A DNA stretch of 49,518 nt from the IMG/VR virus record IMGVR_UViG_3300009151_000103, positions 1-49,518 of that record; one strand, given 5' to 3'. The DNA comes from a virus. This document shows positions 16,921 through 25,759 of the stretch, piece by piece (position 1 is the stretch's first letter; the number at the start of each line of letters is the position of its first letter). The notes under the pieces were generated by a model that made no database searches, was not told where the DNA came from, and saw nothing but the letters and a program-made list of their open reading frames with translations. The position numbers and the translations under genes were made by a program.

Positions 16921-18342
16921 ATGACAACAGCAATCTTATTCAAGAAACACAGAGCAGGAGAAATTAGCAAGGAGAAATTCTTGTACGAAGTTAGAAGGGA
17001 CCAACAGTTACCTTTTATTACAAATATGACTTCTTACGAAGACGCTATTAAGATACTTAAAAACAAGAGTATCGTTAAAGAAGCGAGTGCTCAAGACAAT
17101 ATACATCCTTACACTTTAAAAAGAGGTGCTGAAGCTGAATTGCTAAAGGGCGGAGAAATTACAAATGTAGCTTACGCAAAAGCGGTTGCAACTGCTACAA
17201 AGAAATTAGCAAAAGATCCAACTGCTTACGACGATTTACATATTTCTAACTCAGCAAAGATCAAAAAAGCTGACGCCAAATTAGGAATGACCCCAGTTAA
17301 AGGCGAGAATTTTGTTGATAAGAATAACGGAATGAAGAAGATTAAAGGCTTCCACGACGTTAAAGCAAATACAAAAGCTTCTAAGAAAGAGAATAAGAAA
17401 GGCAATCCAAAAGGCGTTAAGATGATGAAAGAATCTGTTCTTAGCGAAGATTTACAACACGATTTTTGGGACGATATTAAAGACGGTAAACTTCAAATTG
17501 GAGGTATGTACGTAGTAGACGTAGAAGAAGATAACGTTAGTGTATATTTCCGTTTAGCTGGTCAACCTGCACAATCAGGAGAAAAAACAACAGATATCCA
17601 AAAAGCTGTAGCTACTTACAATAAAGAATCAGGCCAATGGAACTTTTCAGGAGACATAAAGAATAAAGTAACTATGGATCCAGAATCAGAAAAAACTTTA
17701 GACTACATCAAAGGAAAACTTGGTGGAGAAAAAAGTGACAATGGTGGTTTACAAGAGTCTTTAAACATTCTAAAACAACTTCTTTCTAAAAAAAAAGTTA
17801 AGTTAACTGAGGATACAGAAAATATCTACGAAGACACACATCCGGTTTATGGATACGGCCAAGAAGTTCCTTTACCAGAATCTGACGTTAAAGAATTAGG
17901 CGCAAAAACAGCGGTTGTTAAAACTATTGTTGGCGGAACTTTAGAACTAGAAATAGAGAAAGAAGGCCAAGAACCAATGATAATTCACAGACAAGTTAAC
18001 GTTATTAACAAGGCAAAAGACGACTTGGCTTTACAAAGTCAAACTGACGATAAGGTAGATCTTGATAAAAAATGGTCTAATTGGGATAAAAGAGGAGAAA
18101 AAACATTCGCAGGAGTTGTAGATTTTCCTTCTCAAATAGATGCAGACAGACAAAAGAAAACTATGGGAATAGTTGAGAAACTAAGAAAGTTTTTAAAAAA
18201 GGACAAGAAAAAAGAAGTAGACGAAGCTACAGAATTTGACGCAGCTGGAAAAGCAATATTTGTTCCTGATAACGAAGCAAATGGAAAAGAGGCAGAATTA
18301 AAAAAAGCAGGTGTTAAATACACTAAAAAAAGAGTACAATAA
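16921..18342 (+). CDS. Conserved head-locus phage protein upstream of the prohead protease
   Basis: 473 aa. The N terminus (ILFKKHRAGEISKEKFLYEV, then a TSYEDAIKILKNKSIVKEA segment) is a conserved block in marine T4-like phages, ending in IVKE-A, a possible gp21 site near residue 56. Residues 58-160 continue the conserved region (HPYTLKRGAEAELLKGG, then a HDVKANTKASKK segment). The C-terminal half holds charged, variable domains, including LNILKQLLSKKKVKLTED and a PVYGYGQEVPLPESDVKEL block. The stop overlaps the protease start, implying coupled expression. Prohead core or internal protein is the likely class; no enzymatic role is seen. Confidence 0.65.
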   Translation: MTTAILFKKHRAGEISKEKFLYEVRRDQQLPFITNMTSYEDAIKILKNKSIVKEASAQDNIHPYTLKRGAEAELLKGGEITNVAYAKAVATATKKLAKDPTAYDDLHISNSAKIKKADAKLGMTPVKGENFVDKNNGMKKIKGFHDVKANTKASKKENKKGNPKGVKMMKESVLSEDLQHDFWDDIKDGKLQIGGMYVVDVEEDNVSVYFRLAGQPAQSGEKTTDIQKAVATYNKESGQWNFSGDIKNKVTMDPESEKTLDYIKGKLGGEKSDNGGLQESLNILKQLLSKKKVKLTEDTENIYEDTHPVYGYGQEVPLPESDVKELGAKTAVVKTIVGGTLELEIEKEGQEPMIIHRQVNVINKAKDDLALQSQTDDKVDLDKKWSNWDKRGEKTFAGVVDFPSQIDADRQKKTMGIVEKLRKFLKKDKKKEVDEATEFDAAGKAIFVPDNEANGKEAELKKAGVKYTKKRVQ

Positions 18343-18986
18343 TGTCTAAGCAATTACTTATAGAACACGCGCTGTTTCACCCGATCACTAATTTAAACGA
18401 GGGAAAAAGAAACATAAATGGCAACTTAATAGTGCGTGGTCAAGTACAAGCTTGCGACAAACCAAACGCTAACAATAGAATTTATCCTTACGATACTTTA
18501 TACGCTCAAGTAGAAAAATACGTTAACGGACCAATTAGGGAGAACAGAGCTCTAGGAGAATTGGATCATCCTGAAACTTCGGTTATAAATCTAAAGAATG
18601 TTAGCCACAACATCTTAAAATTATGGTGGCAAGATAAGGATCTTTACGGTGAGATAGAAATCTTACCTACACCATCAGGAAATATCTTGACACAATTATT
18701 TGCAAACAACATTACAGTCGGTATCTCTTCAAGAGCTTTAGGATCGGTTAGTCCAATTGGCGAAGGATTCGTTCAAGTTGAGGACGACCTAGATCTTATA
18801 TGCTGGGACTTCGTATCCACACCATCTACTTATGGAGCATACATGAAACCGGCAGGAAGCTCACCAAGTCTTCGAGAATCAGTCGATTTGTCTTTGGCTA
18901 AGGTAAACAGATACGAAAGAGCAAGCCGTCTTATTTCAGACATTATATGTTCCCAGAGCGGTATCTGCTGCTTGAATAACAATTAA
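18342..18986 (+). CDS. 21: Prohead core protein protease (gp21-like)
   Basis: 214 aa, close to T4 gp21 (212 aa). It is a serine protease of the herpesvirus-assemblin type that matures the prohead by cutting scaffold, capsid and internal proteins after (L/I)xE. The catalytic histidine is likely H76 in GELDHPETS and the serine S129 or S130 in VGISSRALGS, matching T4 spacing. DNRIYP-like (NNRIYPYDTL) and WDFVSTPS segments are also family marks. The C terminus carries cysteines (CSQSGICC). Start overlaps the upstream stop. It lies just ahead of scaffold and capsid genes, as in T4. Confidence 0.93.
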   Translation: MSKQLLIEHALFHPITNLNEGKRNINGNLIVRGQVQACDKPNANNRIYPYDTLYAQVEKYVNGPIRENRALGELDHPETSVINLKNVSHNILKLWWQDKDLYGEIEILPTPSGNILTQLFANNITVGISSRALGSVSPIGEGFVQVEDDLDLICWDFVSTPSTYGAYMKPAGSSPSLRESVDLSLAKVNRYERASRLISDIICSQSGICCLNNN

Positions 18987-19021
18987 TTTGCATAATTGTT
19001 TACTTTTTTGGATAAATTAAT

Positions 19022-19029
19022 ATATTTAT
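19022..19029 (+). promoter_or_regulatory. ATATTTAT motif, candidate late promoter for scaffold/capsid genes
   Basis: Exact octamer within the 145-nt gap between protease and scaffold genes, 102 nt before the scaffold ATG. The gap is otherwise A/T-rich and holds only weak inverted repeats, so a long untranslated leader is implied. Confidence 0.5.
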
Positions 19030-19131
19030 TCCAATATGCACCGATTTTTAATTGCGGTCGCTACTAGAAATTTATCTATATATTGCTTCACATTACAATA
19101 AGCAATCGGAACTTACAATCATTTATTACAA

Positions 19132-20385
19132 ATGGAAGACTTGTACAAACAGGCAATCCTTGATGCAAAAGCACTAAGAGCTAGCGCCATGGCTAACGCT
19201 AAAGCTGCATTGCAAGAGGCATTCCAGCCTAAAATTGAAGAAATGCTACGTCAATCTTTATCTGAAGATGAAGAAGAAATGGACGAAGCAAAAGAACCAG
19301 TAGCTGGTAAAAAAGGCGTAGCCTTAAAAGCTGCTGAAAAAGAATCTCCTTTTAAGAAAAAAGTTAAAGACTCTATCAAAGAAGAAGAGGAAGAATTAGA
19401 CGAAACTGAAGAAATGGACGAAACCAAAGAAATGGATGAGTCTGAAGAAATGGACGAAACCAAAGAAATGGATGAATCTGAAGAAATGGATGAGTCTGAG
19501 GAAATGGACGAAGCTGAAGAAATGGACGAAACAGAAATGGACGAAACCTCTTTAGAAGAAATCCTTGGCGAATTAGAAGCTTTGGCTAACGAAGGAAACG
19601 AAATTAGTCAAAACGAAGAAGAGTCAGAAGAAGAGGAAGAATTTGACGAAGCTAAAGCCGAAGAAGAGGGCGAAAGCGACGAAGAAGGTTCAATGGACCA
19701 CGAAGCTGGTGAAACAGCTGGTGAGGAAGATGAAGAAAAAGTCATCACAATCACTTTAGGTCAATTGAAAGATATCCTTGCTCCTTATCAAGCTGATGAA
19801 GAAGGTGCTGAAGGCGCTGAAGGCGACGATGACACTGCAGACATCAACTTAGATGAGATTTTTGCTGAATTAGAGGAAGCTCAAAAAGGTAAAAAAGAAG
19901 ACGAATTGGATGAAGCTGAAGAAGACGAATTAGACGAGAACAACAACTCTATCATGCAACCAGGCGTAGCAGTTCCAGGATCAAATCCAGTAGCCGCACA
20001 AACAAAAGGTAAAAATGTAGGTACAGCTGTTTCTGGTCAATTAAAAGAGGCTAACAAGACAATTCAATATCTTCAAACTCAATTGAAAGAAGTTAATTTA
20101 TTGAACGCTAAGTACTTATTCATGAACAAATTGTTTAAGTCTAAGTCTTTAACTGAATCTCAAAAAATGAAAGCTGTAAACGCTTTCGATAGAGCTACTA
20201 CAGTTAAAGAAGTAAAAAATACTTTTGCTACTTTAAATGAATCTTTCTCTGTGACTAAGAAAAAGTCAATCAACGAAGGTTTCGCATCTCAAGCTGCTGG
20301 TTTAGCACCTAAACAAACGATCGAATCTGATCCTTTTGTTTCTAGAATGCAAGTATTAGCAGGATTATCAAAAACAAAATTTTAA
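19132..20385 (+). CDS. 22: Prohead scaffolding core protein (gp22-like)
   Basis: 417 aa, strongly acidic, sitting between protease and major capsid protein exactly where gp22 lies in T4. An N-terminal helix (YKQAILDAKALRASAMANAK) is followed by LQEA, LDEI and LEEA-type sites open to gp21 cleavage. Residues 92-140 are a run of (E)EMDE(T/S/A) repeats. The C-terminal 120 residues are helical, with SLTESQKMKAVNAF and a TVKEVKNTFATLNE segment typical of this family. It builds the internal core around which the shell assembles and is then degraded. It is longer and more acidic than T4 gp22 (269 aa). Confidence 0.88.
   Translation: MEDLYKQAILDAKALRASAMANAKAALQEAFQPKIEEMLRQSLSEDEEEMDEAKEPVAGKKGVALKAAEKESPFKKKVKDSIKEEEEELDETEEMDETKEMDESEEMDETKEMDESEEMDESEEMDEAEEMDETEMDETSLEEILGELEALANEGNEISQNEEESEEEEEFDEAKAEEEGESDEEGSMDHEAGETAGEEDEEKVITITLGQLKDILAPYQADEEGAEGAEGDDDTADINLDEIFAELEEAQKGKKEDELDEAEEDELDENNNSIMQPGVAVPGSNPVAAQTKGKNVGTAVSGQLKEANKTIQYLQTQLKEVNLLNAKYLFMNKLFKSKSLTESQKMKAVNAFDRATTVKEVKNTFATLNESFSVTKKKSINEGFASQAAGLAPKQTIESDPFVSRMQVLAGLSKTKF
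19408..19550 (+). repeat. Tandem 15-nt/5-aa acidic repeats in scaffold gene
   Basis: About nine near-copies of a unit encoding E-E-M-D-E or K-E-M-D-E with T, S or A spacers. Units of the type GAAATGGACGAA recur with small synonymous changes, so copy number could change by slippage. Confidence 0.8.
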
Positions 20386-20396
20386 TTCCATAAAAA

Positions 20397-22043
20397 ATGG
20401 CAAATTTAGTACAATCATTATTAAATGAGTCCGCTCAGAACGCTCAACAAGCTCAGTTTACTGTAGCTCAGAAGCTTTCTAAGAAGTGGGCAAAATCTGG
20501 CCTTTTAGAAGGTTTAGAGAATCAAGACAAGTCAACTATGTCTATTATCTTGGAAAACCAAGCTAAGCAATTAGTAGTTGAATCTTCTCAAACAGGTGGT
20601 GGTATCACAAACGGTGCTAACTTTACAGCTGGTACTGGTGAACAATGGGCTGGTGTTGCTTTACCGTTAGTTCGTAAGATCTTCGGTCAAATCGCTGCAA
20701 AAGAGTTCGTTTCTGTTCAACCAATGAACTTACCTGCTGGTTTAGTATTCTATTTAGATTTCCAATACGGAAACACTAAAGATCCTTTCACCGCTGGTCA
20801 ATCTTTATACGGTACAAACACAGCTAACTTCGGTAACGCTGCTGCTGGTGCTTTATACGGTGTTGGTCGTTTTGGTTATTCAACTAACCAATTTTCTGCA
20901 TCTTCAGGTGCTGCAACAGTAGCTTCGGCTTCTTCTGCAGAAATCGATTTCAATTCAGATTACACATCTTCTTTAGCTGCTAATGAAATTAAGAAAGTAA
21001 CTTTCAATACTTCATCTTTAGCTAACTTCGATGCTAACGCTGTTCGTTCTTTTATTATCGTTTCTGGTTCAGTAACTGCTGCAAACAACTTGCAACAATT
21101 TGCTTACACTAGCGGTGGTACTATTAGTTTCTTCGTAAGTGGTTCTTCTACTCAAGTATCTCAGTCAAGTGCATTCACTGTTGAATACACTAAAGCTACT
21201 GATTTCAATACAAGAGGTGATTTTGAAGACAGAACTGCAACTCAAGGTTTCTCTGTTCCTAACGCTGCTTCAGCTACTTCAATCGTTATCCCTGAGATCA
21301 ACGTTCAAATGAAGTCTCAAACAATCAGTGCTAAAACAAGAAAATTGAAAGCACAATGGACTCCAGAATTCGCACAAGATTTGAATGCTTACCATTCTTT
21401 AGATGCTGAAGCTGAATTAACAGGTTTATTATCTGAGTACATCTCTTTAGAGATCGATTTAGAAGTAATGGACATGTTAATCTCTAACGCTCCAACAGTA
21501 GAATATTGGTCAGCTAAGGTTGGTGATCAAATCAACGCTGCTAAAACTGCGTTTACTAGTAACACAACTGGTGTTTACTACAACCAAATGACTTGGTTCC
21601 AAACTATTGGTATCAAGTTACAAAAAGTTTCTAACATCATCCACCAAAGAACTTTACGTGGTGGTGCTAACTTCATGGTAGTTTCTCCAGCAGTAGCTAC
21701 AATCTTGGAATCAATCCCAGGATTTGCAGCTGATACTGACGGTGCAGCAGATACAATGAAATATGCATTCGGTGTTCAGAAAGTAGGTGCTTTAAACAGC
21801 CGCTACAAAGTGTACAAAAACCCTTATATGACCGAGAACGTAATCTTATTAGGATTCCGTGGTACTCAGTTCTTAGAAGCAGGTGCTGTATACTCTCCTT
21901 ATGTTCCATTGATCATGACTCCATTAGTGTACGATCCAGCTACATTTACTCCACGTAAAGGTATCATGACTCGTTACGCAATGACTATGATCCGTCCGGA
22001 ATTCTACGGATTAGTAGTAGTATCAGATTTACAAATAGTTTAA
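20397..22043 (+). CDS. 23: Major capsid protein (gp23-like)
   Basis: 548 aa, HK97-fold shell protein. ENQAKQLVVESSQTGG near residues 53-68 marks the N-terminal propeptide boundary; gp21 would cut after E62 (VVE-S), close to the T4 site at E65. VQPMNLPAGLVFYLDFQYG is the conserved gp23 segment. Others are the LRGGANFMVVSPAVAT stretch and the C-terminal block with FTPRKGIMTRYAMTMIRPE. Codon use is visibly GCT/GGT/TCT/TTA-rich, as expected for a highly expressed gene. It is followed by an intrinsic terminator 26 nt downstream. No separate gp24 vertex gene is seen. Confidence 0.96.
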   Translation: MANLVQSLLNESAQNAQQAQFTVAQKLSKKWAKSGLLEGLENQDKSTMSIILENQAKQLVVESSQTGGGITNGANFTAGTGEQWAGVALPLVRKIFGQIAAKEFVSVQPMNLPAGLVFYLDFQYGNTKDPFTAGQSLYGTNTANFGNAAAGALYGVGRFGYSTNQFSASSGAATVASASSAEIDFNSDYTSSLAANEIKKVTFNTSSLANFDANAVRSFIIVSGSVTAANNLQQFAYTSGGTISFFVSGSSTQVSQSSAFTVEYTKATDFNTRGDFEDRTATQGFSVPNAASATSIVIPEINVQMKSQTISAKTRKLKAQWTPEFAQDLNAYHSLDAEAELTGLLSEYISLEIDLEVMDMLISNAPTVEYWSAKVGDQINAAKTAFTSNTTGVYYNQMTWFQTIGIKLQKVSNIIHQRTLRGGANFMVVSPAVATILESIPGFAADTDGAADTMKYAFGVQKVGALNSRYKVYKNPYMTENVILLGFRGTQFLEAGAVYSPYVPLIMTPLVYDPATFTPRKGIMTRYAMTMIRPEFYGLVVVSDLQIV

Positions 22044-22064
22044 TCTATTTAAGATCTATATAAT

Positions 22065-22095
22065 AAAGGACCCAACTTCGGTTGGGTCTTTTTTT
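22065..22095 (+). terminator. Rho-independent terminator after the capsid gene
   Basis: Perfect 8-bp stem GACCCAAC (22069-22076) / GTTGGGTC (22081-22088), closed by a TTCG tetraloop, followed by seven T residues (22089-22095). A/T pairs can extend the stem. It ends the scaffold/capsid transcript and insulates the PhoH gene. Confidence 0.95.
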
Positions 22096-22099
22096 GTGC

Positions 22100-22107
22100 A
22101 TATTTAT
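22100..22107 (+). promoter_or_regulatory. ATATTTAT motif, candidate late promoter
   Basis: Exact octamer only 4 nt after the terminator's T tract and 15 nt before the PhoH start. A terminator immediately followed by this motif is strong contextual support that it starts transcription. Confidence 0.6.
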
Positions 22108-22122
22108 CTAGAAAGGTAGCGA

Positions 22123-22794
22123 ATGACTGATACGAACTCGATTTCAAAAAAGTCTCCAAAAAATCCAATTAAGTTTTTAATTCCACTGAACGAGGAGCAA
22201 AAGCAAGCCAAGTCAATAATTCTCGATAACAAAATAACTGTTCTAAAGGGACAAGCCGGATCCGGTAAGTCCATGTTGGCAGCACAGATCGCCCTAGACC
22301 TTTTGTTTAAAAAAGAGATAGAAAGAATCATTTTAACCAGACCTGCAGTAACTTCTGGAGAAGACATCGGTTTTTTGCCTGGTACAAAAGAGGACAAATT
22401 GGCTCCTTACACGGCTGCCATATACGACAACATGTATAGGCTTTACAACAAAGAAAAGATAGACAAAGAACTATTGGACGGCAAAATAGAAGTGATTCCT
22501 TTAGCGTTTATGAGAGGACGAAATTTGAGCAATTGTTTTGTTGTAGTGGACGAAGCTCAAAACATTACAAACAGACAGATGGAGCTTTTATTGGGCAGAG
22601 TGTGCGTTGGAACTAAAATGATTATATGCGGAGACGGAGCTCAAATAGATCTTAAAGACAGAAAGATGAGCGGTTTTAATTTTATATGCACCAACTTTAA
22701 AGAGGTACCAGGATTTGAGGTAGTGACACTAAAGACCAACCACAGAGACCCAATAGTCGAAAACATATTGGAAATATACAAAGCGTACGAATAA
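22123..22794 (+). CDS. phoH: PhoH-like ATPase
   Basis: 223 aa. Walker A GQAGSGKS at 43-50, the RPAVTSGEDIGFLPG segment near 77-91, Walker B VVVDEAQN near 139-146, and the arginine-finger-like TNHRDPIV near the C terminus all match the PhoH family. PhoH genes are common in marine phages; the host protein belongs to the phosphate regulon and has RNA-linked helicase/ATPase relatives, but the phage role is unsettled. Here it sits alone between a terminator and the neck genes, each side with its own candidate promoter. A weak purine-rich stretch (GAAAGG) precedes the start. Confidence 0.9.
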   Translation: MTDTNSISKKSPKNPIKFLIPLNEEQKQAKSIILDNKITVLKGQAGSGKSMLAAQIALDLLFKKEIERIILTRPAVTSGEDIGFLPGTKEDKLAPYTAAIYDNMYRLYNKEKIDKELLDGKIEVIPLAFMRGRNLSNCFVVVDEAQNITNRQMELLLGRVCVGTKMIICGDGAQIDLKDRKMSGFNFICTNFKEVPGFEVVTLKTNHRDPIVENILEIYKAYE

Positions 22795-22825
22795 TTATAG
22801 TTTTTGGGTTTTACCAATAGCTTAA

Positions 22826-22833
22826 ATATTTAT
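22826..22833 (+). promoter_or_regulatory. ATATTTAT motif, candidate late promoter for neck/tail genes
   Basis: Exact octamer in the 52-nt gap after phoH, 13 nt before the ATG at 22847. Confidence 0.5.
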
Positions 22834-22846
22834 TTGAAAGCATTTA

Positions 22847-24016
22847 ATGGCAAACCCTACAATATACAACGGATCTCCTGTATTTATCACAGGTAGTAGC
22901 ACCCCATTTGGGTACTACGATTTGGATCCTCAATTCGTAGCAGACGCGCCAAAGGTAGCAAATTACTGCGCAAGAAAGCTGGGATTTCCTATAATGGACG
23001 TAGAACTGCAAGACACAAATCTTTTTACCTGTTTTGAAGAGGCGGTTTCAGTTTATTCTGAAGAGCTTTACCAATCAAAGATAAAGGACAATTACTTAGG
23101 GCTTGAAGGCGCTTCTACAGGTTCTCAATTGAATAATACTGTTGTTGTACCTTCTTTGAACTCTATAGTTACCATTGCGGACAACTACGGAGCTCAAATA
23201 GGAATTGGAGGTACGATAGAATTTTACTCTGCTTCTTTAGAACTTTCAGGAAGCCAGCAAGTTTACGACATGCAAAAATGGGCAGTCAACTCTGGAATGA
23301 TAAGTGGAAGCGATAGAATAGTGATACAAGAGGTAATGTACAAGGGAAATCCTGCCGTAAATCAATACTACGATCCGTATTTGGGTGGTTCTATAAATTA
23401 CCAAGGCGCTACAGAAAACTTTGGTTGGGCGAGCTATTCTCCAGGATTGAATTTTACTTTGTTCCCAGTTTATTGGGACATTCAAAGAATTCAAGAGATC
23501 GAGATGTCAAATCAAGTAAGACGCTCTTGGTTCTCTTTTGAATTAACAAACAACAAGCTTACAATACTGCCTAGACCAGAAACCAATGGCATGTACGTTT
23601 GGGTGAAGTACTCTAAGAAATCCGACTTTGCAGATCCAACAAAAAATAGTCCTTACGGAAACGATAAGACTTTGGTTAGCAATCCATCAAATGTTCCTTA
23701 CGGCACAATTACTTATGGACAGATCAATCACCCTGGAAGACAATGGATATTTGAATACACTTTGGCTTTATCTTCAGAATTACTTGGATTAGTTAGAGGA
23801 AAATATGCACAAATTCCTGCACCAGGTTCTGAGGTTACTTTGAATGGAGCCGATTTAATTTCAAAAGGTCAAGCTCAACAACAGGCTTTAAGAGAAAGAC
23901 TTCGTTTAGATTTCGAAGACATGAGTCGCAAAGCTCAATTAGAAAGAAAACAATCAGAAAATCAATCTATATCGAGCACTTTATCAGAAGTACCGATGTT
24001 TATATACATAGGATAA
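22847..24016 (+). CDS. 13: Neck protein (gp13-like)
   Basis: 389 aa (T4 gp13 is about 309). The N-terminal part (GYYDLDPQFVADAPKVANY, then a RKLGFPIMDVELQD segment) matches marine gp13-type neck proteins. The middle has EVMYKGNPAVNQYYDPYLG and IQRIQEIEMSNQVRRSWFSF, and the C terminus is helical with DLISKGQAQQQALRERLR. gp13 completes the head after packaging and, with gp14, forms the docking surface for the tail. The gene is followed 1 nt later by the gp14 candidate. Confidence 0.82.
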   Translation: MANPTIYNGSPVFITGSSTPFGYYDLDPQFVADAPKVANYCARKLGFPIMDVELQDTNLFTCFEEAVSVYSEELYQSKIKDNYLGLEGASTGSQLNNTVVVPSLNSIVTIADNYGAQIGIGGTIEFYSASLELSGSQQVYDMQKWAVNSGMISGSDRIVIQEVMYKGNPAVNQYYDPYLGGSINYQGATENFGWASYSPGLNFTLFPVYWDIQRIQEIEMSNQVRRSWFSFELTNNKLTILPRPETNGMYVWVKYSKKSDFADPTKNSPYGNDKTLVSNPSNVPYGTITYGQINHPGRQWIFEYTLALSSELLGLVRGKYAQIPAPGSEVTLNGADLISKGQAQQQALRERLRLDFEDMSRKAQLERKQSENQSISSTLSEVPMFIYIG

Positions 24017-24017
24017 C

Positions 24018-24509
24018 ATGGCAATATTTGGATCTTTACGAGACATATCGACGTTTAAAGGAATTACAAGAGAACTTGTAGAGAACGTAGTGTCTCAACA
24101 AATTGGCTATTACAAGTATCAATTAAACGATACTACTGTAAACGTGTACGGCGAAGGTATAGCTAGATATTATATAGGACCGGTATTAATAAACTGTTTG
24201 ATAGAAAGAGGAGATTATTCTGCAATATTAAAGGATCACGTAGTAGATATTGATAGAGCTGTAACTTTTAGATTTTTTAGAGATCATTTAGTTGACGCTA
24301 ATATAGTTCCTGAAGTTGGAGATGTTTTAATGTACAACGAATCCTATTACGCTGTTGATAACGTTAACGAAAATCAATTAATCTTAGGAAAAGACGATGG
24401 TTATGCGTATTCAGAAGGATTACAAAATTTTGGTACTTCTTATTCGATTATATTAACAACACACTATACCAGTGCGGATAGAATTGGTATTAAACAAGAA
24501 CGCTTATAA
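24018..24509 (+). CDS. 14: Neck/head-completion protein (probable gp14-like)
   Basis: 163 aa, shorter than T4 gp14 (256 aa). INCLIERGDYSAI, RFFRDHLVDANIVPEVGDVL and the YYAVDNVNENQLILGKD segment follow the pattern of gp14 core strands. Its place directly after gp13 supports the call. Its stop overlaps the next ATG. If gp14, it seals the portal with gp13 and receives the tail. The short length means the T4-specific N- or C-terminal extension is lacking. Confidence 0.65.
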   Translation: MAIFGSLRDISTFKGITRELVENVVSQQIGYYKYQLNDTTVNVYGEGIARYYIGPVLINCLIERGDYSAILKDHVVDIDRAVTFRFFRDHLVDANIVPEVGDVLMYNESYYAVDNVNENQLILGKDDGYAYSEGLQNFGTSYSIILTTHYTSADRIGIKQERL

Positions 24510-25759
24510 TGAATCAGACAGTAAGACCTCAGAATAGAAGAGAGTTCATGAATAAATTAGTAGCTCCGTACGACGAAAAGACGGGCAATCCTAATTCCGT
24601 ATTCTCTGAAACAACAAAATTAGGTCAACCTGAAATAAATAGAGCAAAACAGATTAGTGTTAAGGGCGATACTGACAAAGATTTTTATGTAGGTATAAAA
24701 GATATTGACGAGGCTTTAATGTATTATTTTACAGACGTATTAAAGCTATCAACAATACAAAACAATACGCTTATAAATGTTCCTATATTATACGGTACAC
24801 CAGAAAACTGGAAAGGCATTCAAAGGGACGGTTTTTATAGAGACACTAATGGAAAGATTTTGTATCCGTTATTAATGTTTAAAAGAAACAACGTAACACA
24901 AAATAGAGGGTTGGGAAATAAATTGGACGGAAATTTGGTACACAACGTTCAACTATTTGAGAAGAGATATTCAAAGAGAAACAACTACGGTAACTTTGGA
25001 ATTCTAACCGAAAGAAGTCCTGAAACTGAGTATATTGTAGTGGTTACTCCTGATTACGTTACATTAGAATACGAGTGCATTGTTTGGACTTATACCGTAG
25101 AACAGATGGACAAGATAGTAGAATCTTTGAATTTTGCCTCTAGATCTTATTGGGGAGATCCTAATAAATTTCAATTCTACTCTTCTATAGAGTCATTCAG
25201 TGACAACATAAGTTACGATGTGGGACAAGACAGAGCTGTTAAGTGTACGTTTACTTTAGTTTTGAACGGATATTTAATACCAGACAGCGTCAACAAAAAG
25301 ATCGCAAATGCCAATAGATACTTCGGGGTATCTCAAGTAGTTTTCGGTCTAGAAACAGCCGCAAGCGCAGAACAACAACAAGCAAACATGAGAATAATAC
25401 AACCAAAGAAGATCAGCAGTGTATTAGCGGCGGATTCTGTCAACAATACTTTTACGTCGGGAATAGACATTGCTACACTTATTTACTTAAGTACAAGCTT
25501 ACAAGTTTCAGGAACTTACGTAAACTCAACGACTGCAACTTTCAACAAATCTTGGGGATTGACACCGACAGGACTTCCGGCAAATGGCATAGACAATTTC
25601 AATTTCTTTGTAAACGGTCAATATATTGAAGCGTCTGCAATTACAAGCTGGACAGACAACGGTATTGGAACTTCTACTTTAGTTATTAATCCATCAGTTT
25701 TGACATTTAGTTTTGAATCAACAGACTTAATATTAGCAGTAGGTAAATTTAAACCTTAA
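24509..25759 (+). CDS. Virion structural protein in the neck/tail-completion position
   Basis: 416 aa. The N-terminal two-thirds (KDFYVGIKDIDEALMYYFTD, ILYGTPENWKGIQRDGFYRD, a TVEQMDKIVESLNFASRSYWGD-type helix) is a conserved marine-phage structural protein. The C-terminal 110 residues are a beta-rich Ig-like or decoration domain (SSTLVINPSVLTFSFES-like strands). In T4 the next neck gene is gp15 (sheath terminator), but I see no clear gp15 signature, so I only infer a tail-completion or connector role. Its stop overlaps the first fibre start (TAATG). Confidence 0.6.
   Translation: MNQTVRPQNRREFMNKLVAPYDEKTGNPNSVFSETTKLGQPEINRAKQISVKGDTDKDFYVGIKDIDEALMYYFTDVLKLSTIQNNTLINVPILYGTPENWKGIQRDGFYRDTNGKILYPLLMFKRNNVTQNRGLGNKLDGNLVHNVQLFEKRYSKRNNYGNFGILTERSPETEYIVVVTPDYVTLEYECIVWTYTVEQMDKIVESLNFASRSYWGDPNKFQFYSSIESFSDNISYDVGQDRAVKCTFTLVLNGYLIPDSVNKKIANANRYFGVSQVVFGLETAASAEQQQANMRIIQPKKISSVLAADSVNNTFTSGIDIATLIYLSTSLQVSGTYVNSTTATFNKSWGLTPTGLPANGIDNFNFFVNGQYIEASAITSWTDNGIGTSTLVINPSVLTFSFESTDLILAVGKFKP

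Noticed and set aside
19036-19101. 21-codon ORF (MHRFLIAVATRNL...) in the scaffold leader
   Set aside because: Too short, no conservation visible, and no initiation signal; a leader peptide cannot be excluded.
19041-19109. Inverted hexamer CCGATT/AATCGG as leader hairpin
   Set aside because: Only 6 bp with a 57-nt loop; likely by chance.
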